64,000 bases of DNA, taken from positions 6,138,001 through 6,202,000 of the forward strand of contig NZ_RDTE01000003.1 of assembly GCF_004125265.1 (NCBI RefSeq), written 5' to 3'. Of the stretch, positions 9,089-16,803 are shown in pieces. How positions within the stretch are numbered: position 1 is the stretch's first letter; each line of letters opens with the position of its first letter. This DNA is from Streptomyces lydicus (GTDB taxonomy: Bacteria > Actinomycetota > Actinomycetes > Streptomycetales > Streptomycetaceae). The translations under genes and the position numbers were made by a program. The notes beneath the pieces were generated by a model. It ran no database searches, was not told the DNA's origin, and saw nothing but the letters and a program-made list of their open reading frames with translations.

Positions 9089-9103
9089 GTGTGTTTCACA
9101 CTA
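9089..9103 (-). promoter_or_regulatory. Possible promoter and operator of the M48 protease gene
   Basis: GTGTG, TTT, CACAC (9089-9101) is a perfect interrupted palindrome. On the minus strand it overlaps TAGTGT (9103-9098), a good -10 box about 35 bp before the start codon at 9064. This overlap is what a repressor site would look like; the regulator is unknown. Confidence 0.4.
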
Positions 9104-9217
9104 GAGGACGCCGCCGACAGGAGAATGGATGCTCGGGCGTACGCTGGCGATCGCACCAATGACCGCACGGGCCCGTACGGATGAGCGCACGGGCCGTACC
9201 CGAGGGAGCGCACCGTC

Positions 9218-9367
9218 ATGCCGTATCCGAGCGTGCTGCTCGCCGCAGCCCAGGAGACCGCCAGGGACGGCGGACCCGGATGGATCCTGCGCACCGTGAT
9301 CGTCGTCGGCTTCGTGGGCGCCGGCCTGCTCGCCTGGTTCCTGCTGCGCGGCTACGGCCAGGACTGA
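9218..9367 (+). CDS. Small single-pass membrane protein (49 aa)
   Basis: 49 aa from ATG 9218, with GAGGGA about 11 nt upstream. A short N-terminal part (MPYPSVLLAAAQETARDG) is followed by one transmembrane helix (about residues 23-43) and the short tail RGYGQD. It lies divergent from the M48 protease gene and ahead of another small membrane protein and nadD. Codon bias is normal for the genome. The family is unknown; small size and position are the only clues. Confidence 0.65.
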   Translation: MPYPSVLLAAAQETARDGGPGWILRTVIVVGFVGAGLLAWFLLRGYGQD

Positions 9368-9486
9368 CCCTCCCGCGCGCGGCCCGGACACCTCCGGGCG
9401 GAGTCGCCGTGAGCCCGCGGTGAGACGCCGCTTACGATGTGGTGGAAGTCTCTGCCCGACCCCAGCCCGGATTGGTCCTGCCGACG

Positions 9487-9648
9487 ATGAGCCTGCACAC
9501 CACCGCACAGTCCCTGGTTTCCCTCGCCGCCGATTCCGGACACGAGGGCGGTCACAACAGCCTCAGCCCCTTCGTGACCGGCGGCGGCGCCCTGTTTGTC
9601 CTGCTCCTCCTGCTCTGGATCACCACCCGCTTCAACCGGGACCGCTGA
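9487..9648 (+). CDS. Small single-pass membrane protein (53 aa) upstream of nadD
   Basis: 53 aa from ATG 9487; an in-frame extension to 9439 looks non-coding. It has a Ser/His/Gly-rich outside segment (AADSGHEGGHNSLSP), one transmembrane helix (LFVLLLLLWITTRF) and a basic end FNRDR, which favours C-terminus-in topology. nadD begins 52 bp later behind its own -10-like box. No named family is recognised. Confidence 0.7.
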   Translation: MSLHTTAQSLVSLAADSGHEGGHNSLSPFVTGGGALFVLLLLLWITTRFNRDR

Positions 9649-9685
9649 GCCCGGCACCCGGCCCCCGGCATCGCGCACAGCCCAG

Positions 9686-9691
9686 TAGGGT
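9686..9691 (+). promoter_or_regulatory. -10 box close to the nadD start
   Basis: TAGGGT lies 8 nt before ATG 9700 with no Shine-Dalgarno sequence between, consistent with a leaderless or near-leaderless transcript. Confidence 0.45.
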
Positions 9692-9699
9692 CTGCACGC

Positions 9700-10311
9700 A
9701 TGGGAGAGCACACAGGGCCCGTGAAGCGGCGACTCGGAGTGATGGGCGGCACGTTCGACCCGATCCATCACGGACACCTGGTCGCCGCCAGCGAGGTGGC
9801 CAGCCAGTTCCACCTCGACGAGGTCATCTTCGTGCCGACGGGACAGCCGTGGCAGAAGAGCCACAAGAAGGTGTCCCCGGCCGAGGACCGGTATCTGATG
9901 ACGGTCATCGCGACCGCGTCGAATCCGCAGTTCTCCGTCAGCCGCATCGACATCGACCGCGGCGGCAAGACGTACACCATAGACACGCTGCGTGACCTGC
10001 GGACCGAGCACCGTGACGCGGATCTGTTCTTCATCACCGGCGCCGATGCGCTCAGCCAGATCCTGACCTGGCACGATGCCGCGGAGCTGGTCTCGCTCGC
10101 CCACTTCATCGGGGTGACCAGGCCCGGCCATGTCCTCGCGGACCCCGGGCTGCCCGCGGGGGCGGTGTCGCTGGTCGAGGTGCCGGCGCTGTCCATCTCC
10201 TCGACCGACTGCCGGGCGCGCGTCGCCCAGGGGGATCCGGTCTGGTACCTGGTGCCGGACGGTGTGGTGCGCTACATCGACAAAAAACAGCTGTACCGCA
10301 ACGACCGCTGA
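9700..10311 (+). CDS. nadD: Nicotinate-nucleotide adenylyltransferase
   Basis: 203 aa. It transfers AMP from ATP to nicotinate mononucleotide in NAD synthesis. It is a nucleotidyltransferase alpha/beta phosphodiesterase fold: GGTFDPIHHGHL (HxGH at residues 23-26) and the C-terminal ISSTDCR motif (ISSTxxR). Length is typical. The next gene, an LCP-like protein, starts 24 bp later behind its own ribosome site. The arrangement nadD-LCP-rsfS-phosphatase is common in actinomycetes, and co-transcription is likely. Confidence 0.96.
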   Translation: MGEHTGPVKRRLGVMGGTFDPIHHGHLVAASEVASQFHLDEVIFVPTGQPWQKSHKKVSPAEDRYLMTVIATASNPQFSVSRIDIDRGGKTYTIDTLRDLRTEHRDADLFFITGADALSQILTWHDAAELVSLAHFIGVTRPGHVLADPGLPAGAVSLVEVPALSISSTDCRARVAQGDPVWYLVPDGVVRYIDKKQLYRNDR

Positions 10312-10335
10312 CGGGGCTGACGGAAAGGGGCACCG

Positions 10336-12195
10336 GTGAGCGACCGACAGGATCCGTACGGGCCGCAGGACCCGTATGCCCACGACCCCTATGGCCAGGA
10401 GCAGGGGCATACGGGCTACACCTACGACGCCTACGGGCGGCCGGTGTACCACGACGCCGCGCAGCCGTCGTACGAGCAGCAGTACGACGCCTACGGGCAG
10501 CAGACCGCCCCCTCCGCCTATGAGGGCTACGACCCCTACGGCGGCCACCAGGGCGGTCACCAGGGCGGCGGCCAGGCGCCGCAGGGATACCAGGAGCATC
10601 AGGGGCACCGGGGGCAGGCGGAGTACGGCTACGACGCGTACGGCCGTCCGCAGGTGCAGGACCACCCCGGCTATCCGCAGCAGTACGACCCGTACGCCCA
10701 GCCCCAGCAGCCTCCTCAGCAACAGCCCGTTCAGCAGCCGCACCAGCAGGAGTGGATTCCCCAGCAGGCGCAGCAGTCCCCGTACGAGCAGACCTCCTAC
10801 GCGGACGGGCCCCGCTACGACGAGCCCGCTCCGCAGCGCCAGGACCAGCCGCCCCGGCCGCCGGAGCGGCACCGGGCCCCGGCGGACGACGGCGACGGGG
10901 CGGGCGGCGCCGGCGGTGCGCCCGGCTCCCCGGGCGAGGACCCGGAGTACCGCACCGAGCAGTTCTCCTTCATCGAGGAGCCGGACGAGGACTCCGAAGA
11001 CGTCATCGACTGGCTGAAGTTCACCGAGAGCCGCACCGAGCGGCGCGAGGAGGCCAAACGGCGCGGCCGCAGCCGCATCGTCGCGCTGTCCGTGGTGCTG
11101 GCCCTGCTGGTCGCCGGCGGCGTCGGCTATCTGTGGTGGGCGGGCAAGCTGCCCGGCCTGGCCGGTCCGGGCAGCGGCCAGACGGCCGCGGCCGCCGGGC
11201 AGAAGCGCGACGTCCTCGTGGTCCATCTGCGGGACACCAAGTCCGGCAACAGCTCGACGGCGCTGCTGGTGGACAACACGACCACCCACAAGGGCACCAC
11301 CGTCCTCCTGCCCAACAGCCTCGTCGTCCCCAAGGACGACGGCAGTTCCACGACGCTCGGCAAGTCCGTCAAGGACGACGGCACCGAGCCGACCCGGGAC
11401 TCCCTCAACAGCCTCCTGGGTGCCGACCTCAAGGCCAGCTGGCGGCTGGACACCCCGTATCTGGAGAACCTCGTCGAGACGGTCGGCGGGATCACGCTGG
11501 ACACCGACGCCACCGTGCCCGGAGCCAAGAAGGGCGACTCCCCGCTCGTCAAGCAGGGCAGCGCCCAGGACCTCAACGGCCAGGCCGCTGTCGCGTACGC
11601 CACCTACCAGGCGCCGGGCGAGCCCCAGACCCGGCAGCTGCAGCGGTTCGGCCAGGTCATGCAGGCGACCCTGAAGAAGGTCTCCAGCGACGCCGACGGC
11701 GCCACGGCCACCGTGAAGTCGCTGCTGCAGGTGCTCGACCCGCCGCTCACCGAGGGCCAGCTGGGCAGCTCGCTGGCGCAGCGGGCGGAGCTGGCGAAGA
11801 CCGGTGCGTACGGCACGACGCTGCTGCCCGTGCAGGCCGACGGCACGCTCAGCCAGGCCGCCGCGGCCGGTGTGGTCAAGGACGTGCTCGGCGGCACGGT
11901 CAAGAAGACCGCCCCCGACGCGACCGCCCGGGTCGCCGTGCGCAACGCCACCGGCACCAAGGGCGCCACGAACAAGGCGCAGGTCGCGCTGCTCAACGGC
12001 GGCTACAGCTTCGTCGACGCGGGCACCGCGGGCCCGGCCGCCACGTCCAGGATCACCTACGCGGACACCGCCCAGAAGGCCAAGGCCGCGGAGGTCGCCA
12101 AGACCCTGGGCCTGCCGGCGGGCGTGGTCACCCAGGGCAAGGGCGCCTCGAACGCCGACATCACGGTGCTGCTCGGGCAGGACTACAAGGGCTGA
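10336..12195 (+). CDS. LCP-like membrane protein with LytR_C domain, active-site residues degenerate
   Basis: 619 aa from GTG 10336 (AAAGGGG upstream). Residues 1-~215 are disordered and built from Tyr/Gly/Gln/Pro repeats (DPYG, YDAYG). A transmembrane helix follows (VALSVVLALLVAGGVGYLWWAG, about 250-270), then an LCP-like domain and a C-terminal LytR_C domain (VAVRNATGTKGATNKAQVAL to ITVLLGQDYKG). Active LCP ligases attach wall polymers to peptidoglycan, but here the usual SIPRD is LLPNS and the Y.R.R region is YATYQ. The phosphotransferase activity may therefore be lost. It is probably a cell-envelope protein with an extracytoplasmic C-terminus. Confidence 0.82.
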   Translation: MSDRQDPYGPQDPYAHDPYGQEQGHTGYTYDAYGRPVYHDAAQPSYEQQYDAYGQQTAPSAYEGYDPYGGHQGGHQGGGQAPQGYQEHQGHRGQAEYGYDAYGRPQVQDHPGYPQQYDPYAQPQQPPQQQPVQQPHQQEWIPQQAQQSPYEQTSYADGPRYDEPAPQRQDQPPRPPERHRAPADDGDGAGGAGGAPGSPGEDPEYRTEQFSFIEEPDEDSEDVIDWLKFTESRTERREEAKRRGRSRIVALSVVLALLVAGGVGYLWWAGKLPGLAGPGSGQTAAAAGQKRDVLVVHLRDTKSGNSSTALLVDNTTTHKGTTVLLPNSLVVPKDDGSSTTLGKSVKDDGTEPTRDSLNSLLGADLKASWRLDTPYLENLVETVGGITLDTDATVPGAKKGDSPLVKQGSAQDLNGQAAVAYATYQAPGEPQTRQLQRFGQVMQATLKKVSSDADGATATVKSLLQVLDPPLTEGQLGSSLAQRAELAKTGAYGTTLLPVQADGTLSQAAAAGVVKDVLGGTVKKTAPDATARVAVRNATGTKGATNKAQVALLNGGYSFVDAGTAGPAATSRITYADTAQKAKAAEVAKTLGLPAGVVTQGKGASNADITVLLGQDYKG

Positions 12196-12502
12196 CGGGT
12201 CACCCGCCCGGTGCCCGCCGGTGGAGACCGGCGGGCACCGGGCGGCCCCGGCCACCGTGCCGCCCCTGCCCAGTGAGTGGTGCCGTTCCTGCCCGGCCAC
12301 CGTGCTGACCGGCCCGGACGCCGTAACCGACCCACCGGTTCGAAAACCCAGTCGGGAGTGTCGGTGGTCCGTGAGACCCTTGAGGGGTACTTGACCGCCG
12401 ATCCGGTCGTCCACGGGGACTGCGGCACGCGCCGCGGCTCAGTAGTGAGCTAGCTGCCCCTGCCCGGCCGGAGAGGCTGCCCCTCGACCCGGAAAGCCCC
12501 TT
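12196..12502 (+). other. Intergenic region between LCP gene and rsfS
   Basis: 307 bp. It opens with a strong hairpin (12206-12243). Later it holds a TTGACC (12391) with no matching -10 at 17-18 bp, a short AGCTAGCT palindrome near 12450, and GGAAAG before the rsfS GTG. rsfS therefore probably has its own promoter here, but I cannot place it. Confidence 0.4.
12206..12243 (+). terminator. Stem-loop terminator after the LCP gene
   Basis: A perfect 17-bp G/C-rich stem (12206-12222 with 12227-12243) with a GGAG loop starts 10 bp after the LCP stop codon. There is no U tract, as is usual for Streptomyces terminators. Confidence 0.7.
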
Positions 12503-12937
12503 GTGACCGCCACGGACCGTTCCCTCGAGCTCATCAACGCCGCCGCACAGGCCGCGGCCGACAAGCTCGCGCACGACATCATCGCGTACGACGTCAGCGA
12601 CGTCCTCTCGATCACCGACGCCTTCCTGCTGGCCTCGGCACCCAGCGACCGCCAGGTCAAGTCGATCGTCGACGAGATCGAGGAACGGCTCAACAAGGAC
12701 CTCGGCGCCAAGCCGGTCCGCCGTGAGGGCGACCGCGAGGCCCGCTGGGTCCTGCTCGACTACGTCGACATCGTGGTGCACGTCCAGCACAGCGAGGAGC
12801 GCGTCTTCTACGCGCTCGAGCGCCTGTGGAAGGACTGCCCCGAGATCGACCTCCCCGAGGAGGCCAAGGCCACCCGCGGCAAGGCCGCGGAGCACGCCGA
12901 GGCCACGGCCGGCGAGCAGGACGGAGAGCTGCTCTGA
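12503..12937 (+). CDS. rsfS: Ribosome silencing factor RsfS
   Basis: 144 aa from GTG 12503. RsfS binds uL14 on the 50S subunit and blocks subunit joining when nutrients are short. Family marks: the N-terminal helix followed by DVSDVLSITDAFLLASA, then VRREGDREARWVLLDYVDIVVHVQ and ERVFYALERLW. The C-terminal ~30 residues after LPEEAK are a charged extension. It is followed directly by a histidine phosphatase gene whose start overlaps the TGA, so the two are translationally coupled. Confidence 0.95.
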   Translation: MTATDRSLELINAAAQAAADKLAHDIIAYDVSDVLSITDAFLLASAPSDRQVKSIVDEIEERLNKDLGAKPVRREGDREARWVLLDYVDIVVHVQHSEERVFYALERLWKDCPEIDLPEEAKATRGKAAEHAEATAGEQDGELL

Positions 12938-13587
12938 ACGGCACCAAGGGCGGCCGGGGCCGCCGCATCGTCCTCTGGCGCCACGGCCAGACGGCCTGGA
13001 ATCTGGAGCGCCGGTTCCAGGGGTCGACGGACATCGAGCTGACCGAGGAGGGCCGCGGCCAGGCGCGCCGCGCCGCCCGCCTGCTCGCCGCCCTCGGGCC
13101 GGACGCCATCGTCGCCTCCGACCTGCAGCGGGCCGCGACCACCGCGAGCGAGCTGGCCGCGCTCACCCGCCTGGAGGTCACGCACGACGCGGCCCTGCGG
13201 GAGACCTACGCGGGCTCCTGGCAGGGGCTGACGCACGACGAGATCGTCGCGCAGTACCGCGAGCAGTACACCGCATGGAAGCGCGGTGAGCCGGTGCGGC
13301 GCGGTGGCGGCGAACTGGAGACCGAGGTCGCCGACCGGGCCGCCCCCGTCGTGCTCGGCCACGCCGACAAGCTGCCCGACGACGGCACCCTGGTCGTCGT
13401 CAGCCACGGCGGCACCATCCGCACCACCATCGGGCGGCTGCTCGGCCTGGAGGCCCACCACTGGGAGGGCCTGGGCGGTCTGTCGAACTGCTGCTGGTCG
13501 GTGCTGGGCGAGGGCGCGCGCGGCTGGCGCCTGCTGGAGCACAATGCCGGCACCCTGCCGGAGCCCGTGCTCGGCGACGACGACTGA
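12934..13587 (+). CDS. Histidine phosphatase (phosphoglycerate mutase-like), probable CTG start
   Basis: 217 aa if begun at CTG 12934. The catalytic RHG sits at residues 16-18 (IVLWRHGQTAWN), with SHGG later carrying the second histidine. Between ATG 12826 (deep inside rsfS) and the RHG motif this frame has no ATG, GTG or TTG. The codon overlapping the rsfS stop is CTG in CTGA, where a coupled GTGA or ATGA would be expected. I therefore infer CTG as the start. Members hydrolyse or transfer phosphate on small molecules or proteins; the substrate is not predictable. The alternative start at 12826 would add 36 non-coding-looking residues. Confidence 0.85.
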   Translation: MNGTKGGRGRRIVLWRHGQTAWNLERRFQGSTDIELTEEGRGQARRAARLLAALGPDAIVASDLQRAATTASELAALTRLEVTHDAALRETYAGSWQGLTHDEIVAQYREQYTAWKRGEPVRRGGGELETEVADRAAPVVLGHADKLPDDGTLVVVSHGGTIRTTIGRLLGLEAHHWEGLGGLSNCCWSVLGEGARGWRLLEHNAGTLPEPVLGDDD

Positions 13588-13616
13588 GCCCGCCGGGCGC
13601 CCCCGGCAGACCGGAT

Positions 13617-13646
13617 TTCACATCTGGGCAGGTCGCAGGCTAAAGT
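13617..13646 (+). promoter_or_regulatory. Promoter of the first tRNA-Ala gene
   Basis: TTCACA (13617-13622) and TAAAGT (13641-13646) are 18 bp apart, about 55 bp before the tRNA. This is a fair housekeeping-type promoter. Confidence 0.5.
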
Positions 13647-13699
13647 TCTTCTTGTTCGCGGCGCCGCCGGGGGAAACCCGGGGGAGCGGAACAAGACCC

Positions 13700-13772
13700 G
13701 GGGCTATAGCTCAGTTGGTAGAGCGCCTGCATGGCATGCAGGAGGTCAGGAGTTCAATTCTCCTTAGCTCCA
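13700..13772 (+). tRNA. tRNA-Ala (anticodon GGC), copy 1
   Basis: A 73-nt cloverleaf. The acceptor arm GGGGCTA pairs with TAGCTCC, the D arm is GCTC..GAGC, the anticodon arm CCTGC/GCAGG encloses loop ATGGCAT with anticodon GGC, and the T arm contains GTTCAATTC. The 3' CCA is not encoded. It has its own promoter and terminator. A second identical copy lies at 18787. Confidence 0.97.
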
Positions 13773-13782
13773 CAGCCCGGAA

Positions 13783-13810
13783 GATCCCGCCTCCAGACGG
13801 AGGCGGGATC
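13783..13810 (+). terminator. Terminator of the first tRNA-Ala gene
   Basis: A perfect 12-bp stem (13783-13794 with 13799-13810) closes an AGAC loop 10 nt after the tRNA. Confidence 0.8.
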
Positions 13811-13917
13811 TCTGCGTTGTGCCGGTTCTCCGCGTGCCCGGTTCTCCGTTTACCCGGTTCTCCGTGTCGTGCGGGATCCCTGCGTTCTGCCGGATCCGCC
13901 CGGCCGGGGCCGCGCGG

Positions 13918-14868
13918 TCAGGGCTCCCTGTGCGCCCGGCCGCTGAGCTGCCACCTCCGCTCCAGTTCCGCGCGGGCCTCGGAAGCGGGCCGCAGATGCT
14001 CCGGACAGCCGGTCAGCGGGTCGTGGATGCCACGCAGCACCGCCGTCCGCTCCCGGCTCTCCTCATCGGCCGGGGTGTAGACCACGATCCGGGTCTCCGG
14101 GACGCCGCCCACCGACAGGGACGTCGAGACCAGCCGTATCTCACCGACCGAGGCGTGCTGGATCACCTTCATGCGGTCTCCCCGTGGCGAGACGTCCCCG
14201 GCCTCCCACAGGCGCGCGAACTCCGCACTGGTCCGGGACAGCCGCCCGATCAGCGATTCCCAGGCCGGCTCGCCGACATGACGGCCGTACGCCGCACGCA
14301 ACTGCGCGACGAGGGCGGGGAACTCCTCGTCGCGGTTGACGATCGTGCAGCAGCAGGGCGGCATGGTGAACTGCTGCCACAGGAGGTTGCGGGACGGGCC
14401 GCGCGCCGGTGCGGTCGTGGGGAAGACGCCTTGGTAGGCCGCGTTGGCGGCCAGGATGTCGTAGCGGGCGTTGTAGACCACCGCGGGCAGCGGCACCAGC
14501 GCCTCGATGATGCCTTGCACCTCCGGGTCGGCCGACTGCGCGTCCGCCTCACGGGCGGGGGCGTACGCAACCTCCGCCAGGTGATAGAGATGCTCGCGCT
14601 CGGCGTCGTCCAGGCGGAGCGTACGGGCCACGGCGTCCAGTACCTGGCCGCTGGCGTTGATGGGGCGGCCCTGTTCCAGCCAGGTGTACCAGGTCACGCC
14701 GACACCGGAGAGCTGGGCGACCTCCTCGCGGCGCAGGCCGGGAGTGCGGCGGCGCAGCCCCGGCGGCATACCGACGTCCTGAGGGGTCACCCGGGCGCGG
14801 CGGCCGCGCAGGAACGCCGCCAGTTCGGGACGCCGCCGCTCGGCCGTCCGCCGGGACGCGCTCACCAT
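13918..14868 (-). CDS. HTH (XRE-type) regulator with MmyB-like ligand-binding domain
   Basis: 316 aa from ATG 14868 (a GTG three codons upstream is possible). The N-terminal HTH is of the type found in this very common actinomycete family: LAAFLRGRRARVTPQDVG, then RTPGLRREEVAQLSGVGVTWY and WLEQGR. Residues from ~100 on form the MmyB-like ligand-binding domain (VVYNARYDILAANAAY and WQQFTMP, later GDRMKVIQHASVGEI). Family members bind small hydrophobic ligands and usually control the neighbouring gene. Here that is the divergent MFS exporter 110 bp away, so a repressor/exporter pair is likely. Confidence 0.9.
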   Translation of the reverse strand: MVSASRRTAERRRPELAAFLRGRRARVTPQDVGMPPGLRRRTPGLRREEVAQLSGVGVTWYTWLEQGRPINASGQVLDAVARTLRLDDAEREHLYHLAEVAYAPAREADAQSADPEVQGIIEALVPLPAVVYNARYDILAANAAYQGVFPTTAPARGPSRNLLWQQFTMPPCCCTIVNRDEEFPALVAQLRAAYGRHVGEPAWESLIGRLSRTSAEFARLWEAGDVSPRGDRMKVIQHASVGEIRLVSTSLSVGGVPETRIVVYTPADEESRERTAVLRGIHDPLTGCPEHLRPASEARAELERRWQLSGRAHREP

Positions 14869-14891
14869 GCTGCTCACACCCCCATCGTCGG

Positions 14892-14931
14892 GGCAGGCGC
14901 GCGGGCCTGCCAGGTGCTGTCGGTACCAGCA
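14892..14931. promoter_or_regulatory. Candidate operators in the divergent regulator/exporter promoter region
   Basis: Two inverted repeats lie between the divergent genes: GGCAGGC-N6-GCCTGCC (14892-14911, perfect arms) and TGCTG-N7-CAGCA (14915-14931). They are natural candidates for the XRE regulator, but no binding data exist here. Confidence 0.4.
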
Positions 14932-14979
14932 TCGGCGGGCTCTCGGGAGAGGCATCCGTCCGCCGACAGGCTCACCGGC

Positions 14980-16494
14980 ATGACGGACAACTTCTCCTCG
15001 GGGGCGCCGCCGGCGCCCGTGCTCACGGCACCGACTCCACCGGCCATTAAAGACCCCGGCACTGACAACGGCCGCGCGCCCGGGGCCGAAAGCGCCCGTT
15101 CGCGGGGTGCCGGGCGCACCCTGGCGGTGATCCTCACCGGGCAGTTCATGGCCTTGCTCGATGCCTTCATCGTCACCGTCGCGGCCCCGTCGATCGGCGC
15201 CGATCTGGGCGCCTCGGGTGCCGCGCTGCAACTGGTGATCGCCGGTTACACGATCACGTACGCGGCGCTGCTGATCACCGGTGCGCGGATCGGCGAACTG
15301 CTGGGCCCGCGGCGGACGTTCCTGGCCGGGCTCGCGGTCTTCACCGTGGCCTCGCTGGCCTGCGGACTGGCCGCGGAAGCCGGCCAGTTGATCGCCTTCC
15401 GGGCCGTCCAGGGAGCCGGTGCGGCGGTGATGATCCCGCAGGTGCTGGGGATCATCCAGCGCACCCATACGGGTCCGGCGCGCACGCGGGCACTCGGCGC
15501 CTACACCGCGGTGATGGCCGTCGGGGCGGCCTTGGGGCAGATCGCGGGCGGCGTCCTGGTCAGCGCGGACCTCTTCGGCGCGGGCTGGCGGCCGGTGTTC
15601 CTGGTGAACGTGCCGATCGGGGCGCTGCTGTTGGCGGCCGGTCCACGCCTGATCCCCCGGGACCGGCCGTCCGGTACGGCACGCGGTCTGGACCTGCCCG
15701 GCCTGGTCCTGCTCGCGGCGGCGCTGGTACTGGTAACGGTGCCGCTGGTGCTCGGTCAGGAGGCGGGCCGGCCGGCGTGGACGTGGTGGTCGCTTGCCGC
15801 CGGTGGGGTGCTGCTGGGGGTGTTCGCGGGGTACGAGGCCCGGCGCGCACGGCGGGGCGGGGCTCCCCTGATCGCGCCGCGGGTGCTCGGCGCGCCGGGG
15901 ATGCCGCTGTCGGTGATCCGGCTTGCCCTGGTGATGGCGGTCAACGCGGGCTACATGTTCGTACTGACGCTGCACTTCCAGAACACGCTCCACTACAGCG
16001 CGCTGCGCACCGGGCTGCTGTTCGTTCCGACGGCTCTCGCGTACGGGGCGGTGGGGCTGTGGTGGCGGCGGCTGCCCGCGCGCGTGCACCCCCTGCTGGT
16101 CCCCGGCGGGTTCGTGATGCTGTCCGCGGTGCTGGTGGGGATCGGGCTGGCGCTCAGGGGCGGCGGAGCCGGAGACGGCATCCGGCTGCTTGCGGCGTAT
16201 GCCGGCGTCGGTGTGGCCCTCGGGTTCGCCCACAGCCCCAATCTTGCCGCCGCGTTGGGAACCGTAAGCACGGAGCACGCGGCGGATGCGAGCGGTCTCG
16301 TGGTGACCGTCAACCAGGTCGGACTGCTGCTGGGGACCTCCCTTTTCGGGGCGCTCTTCCTCCACCGGCAGGCGGAGGCGGAGGCGGGAACGGGAGCGGG
16401 CGCGGCGTCGCAGGCGCTCTGGGGAACCCTGCTCGCGCTGGCCGGGTCGGCCGCGGTGGGCGCTCTCGCGGGGATGACGAGAAGGCGGACCTGA
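14980..16494 (+). CDS. DHA2-type MFS drug exporter
   Basis: 504 aa from ATG 14980. About 14 membrane segments are expected. Clear family motifs: LDAFIVTVAAPSIGADLG in TM1 and GELLGPRRTFLAG after TM2 (motif A). The late NQVGLLLGTSLFGALF segment is also typical of DHA2 proton antiporters of the QacA/EmrB type, which expel toxic small molecules. The first ~45 residues are a Pro/Ala-rich cytoplasmic tail. The divergent XRE regulator probably controls it. The substrate cannot be inferred. The upstream in-frame extension back to 13819 is non-coding. Confidence 0.93.
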   Translation: MTDNFSSGAPPAPVLTAPTPPAIKDPGTDNGRAPGAESARSRGAGRTLAVILTGQFMALLDAFIVTVAAPSIGADLGASGAALQLVIAGYTITYAALLITGARIGELLGPRRTFLAGLAVFTVASLACGLAAEAGQLIAFRAVQGAGAAVMIPQVLGIIQRTHTGPARTRALGAYTAVMAVGAALGQIAGGVLVSADLFGAGWRPVFLVNVPIGALLLAAGPRLIPRDRPSGTARGLDLPGLVLLAAALVLVTVPLVLGQEAGRPAWTWWSLAAGGVLLGVFAGYEARRARRGGAPLIAPRVLGAPGMPLSVIRLALVMAVNAGYMFVLTLHFQNTLHYSALRTGLLFVPTALAYGAVGLWWRRLPARVHPLLVPGGFVMLSAVLVGIGLALRGGGAGDGIRLLAAYAGVGVALGFAHSPNLAAALGTVSTEHAADASGLVVTVNQVGLLLGTSLFGALFLHRQAEAEAGTGAGAASQALWGTLLALAGSAAVGALAGMTRRRT

Positions 16495-16551
16495 CCCGGC
16501 CCGTGGTCCGTGGCAGAATCGGACGGCGCCGGCAGGGGAGGAGAGATCGCG

Positions 16552-16800
16552 ATGCCCACGAGCATCCTCGAGGAGGTCAACGACCTGCTCGACGTGGCCG
16601 AGGCGCAGGGTCATGACTGGCTGCCGGAGTATGCGCTCCGCTTCACCTGCCCCGTGGACGCTGCGCTCCCCGCAGCCGGCGGCGATGACGGTTCCGCTCC
16701 GCAGTGCTCCTCGTGCGGCGCCTCCCCTGTGGCGCAGGTGCTGGGGGACGACGGCGGCATTTCCTTCGTTTGTACGGCCTGCGGCCGCAGTTGGAGCTGA
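16552..16800 (+). CDS. Small zinc-ribbon-like protein (82 aa)
   Basis: 82 aa from ATG 16552, with GGGGAGGAG 9 nt upstream. The N-terminus is helical (MPTSILEEVNDLLDVAEAQG). The C-terminal half carries CSSCG and CTACGRSW, a CxxC...CxxC pair that should bind zinc, plus an isolated CPVD. It lies 57 bp after the MFS gene and 3 bp before another small CxxC protein. Role unknown; the fold suggests RNA, DNA or protein binding. Confidence 0.7.
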   Translation: MPTSILEEVNDLLDVAEAQGHDWLPEYALRFTCPVDAALPAAGGDDGSAPQCSSCGASPVAQVLGDDGGISFVCTACGRSWS

Positions 16801-16803
16801 TGG

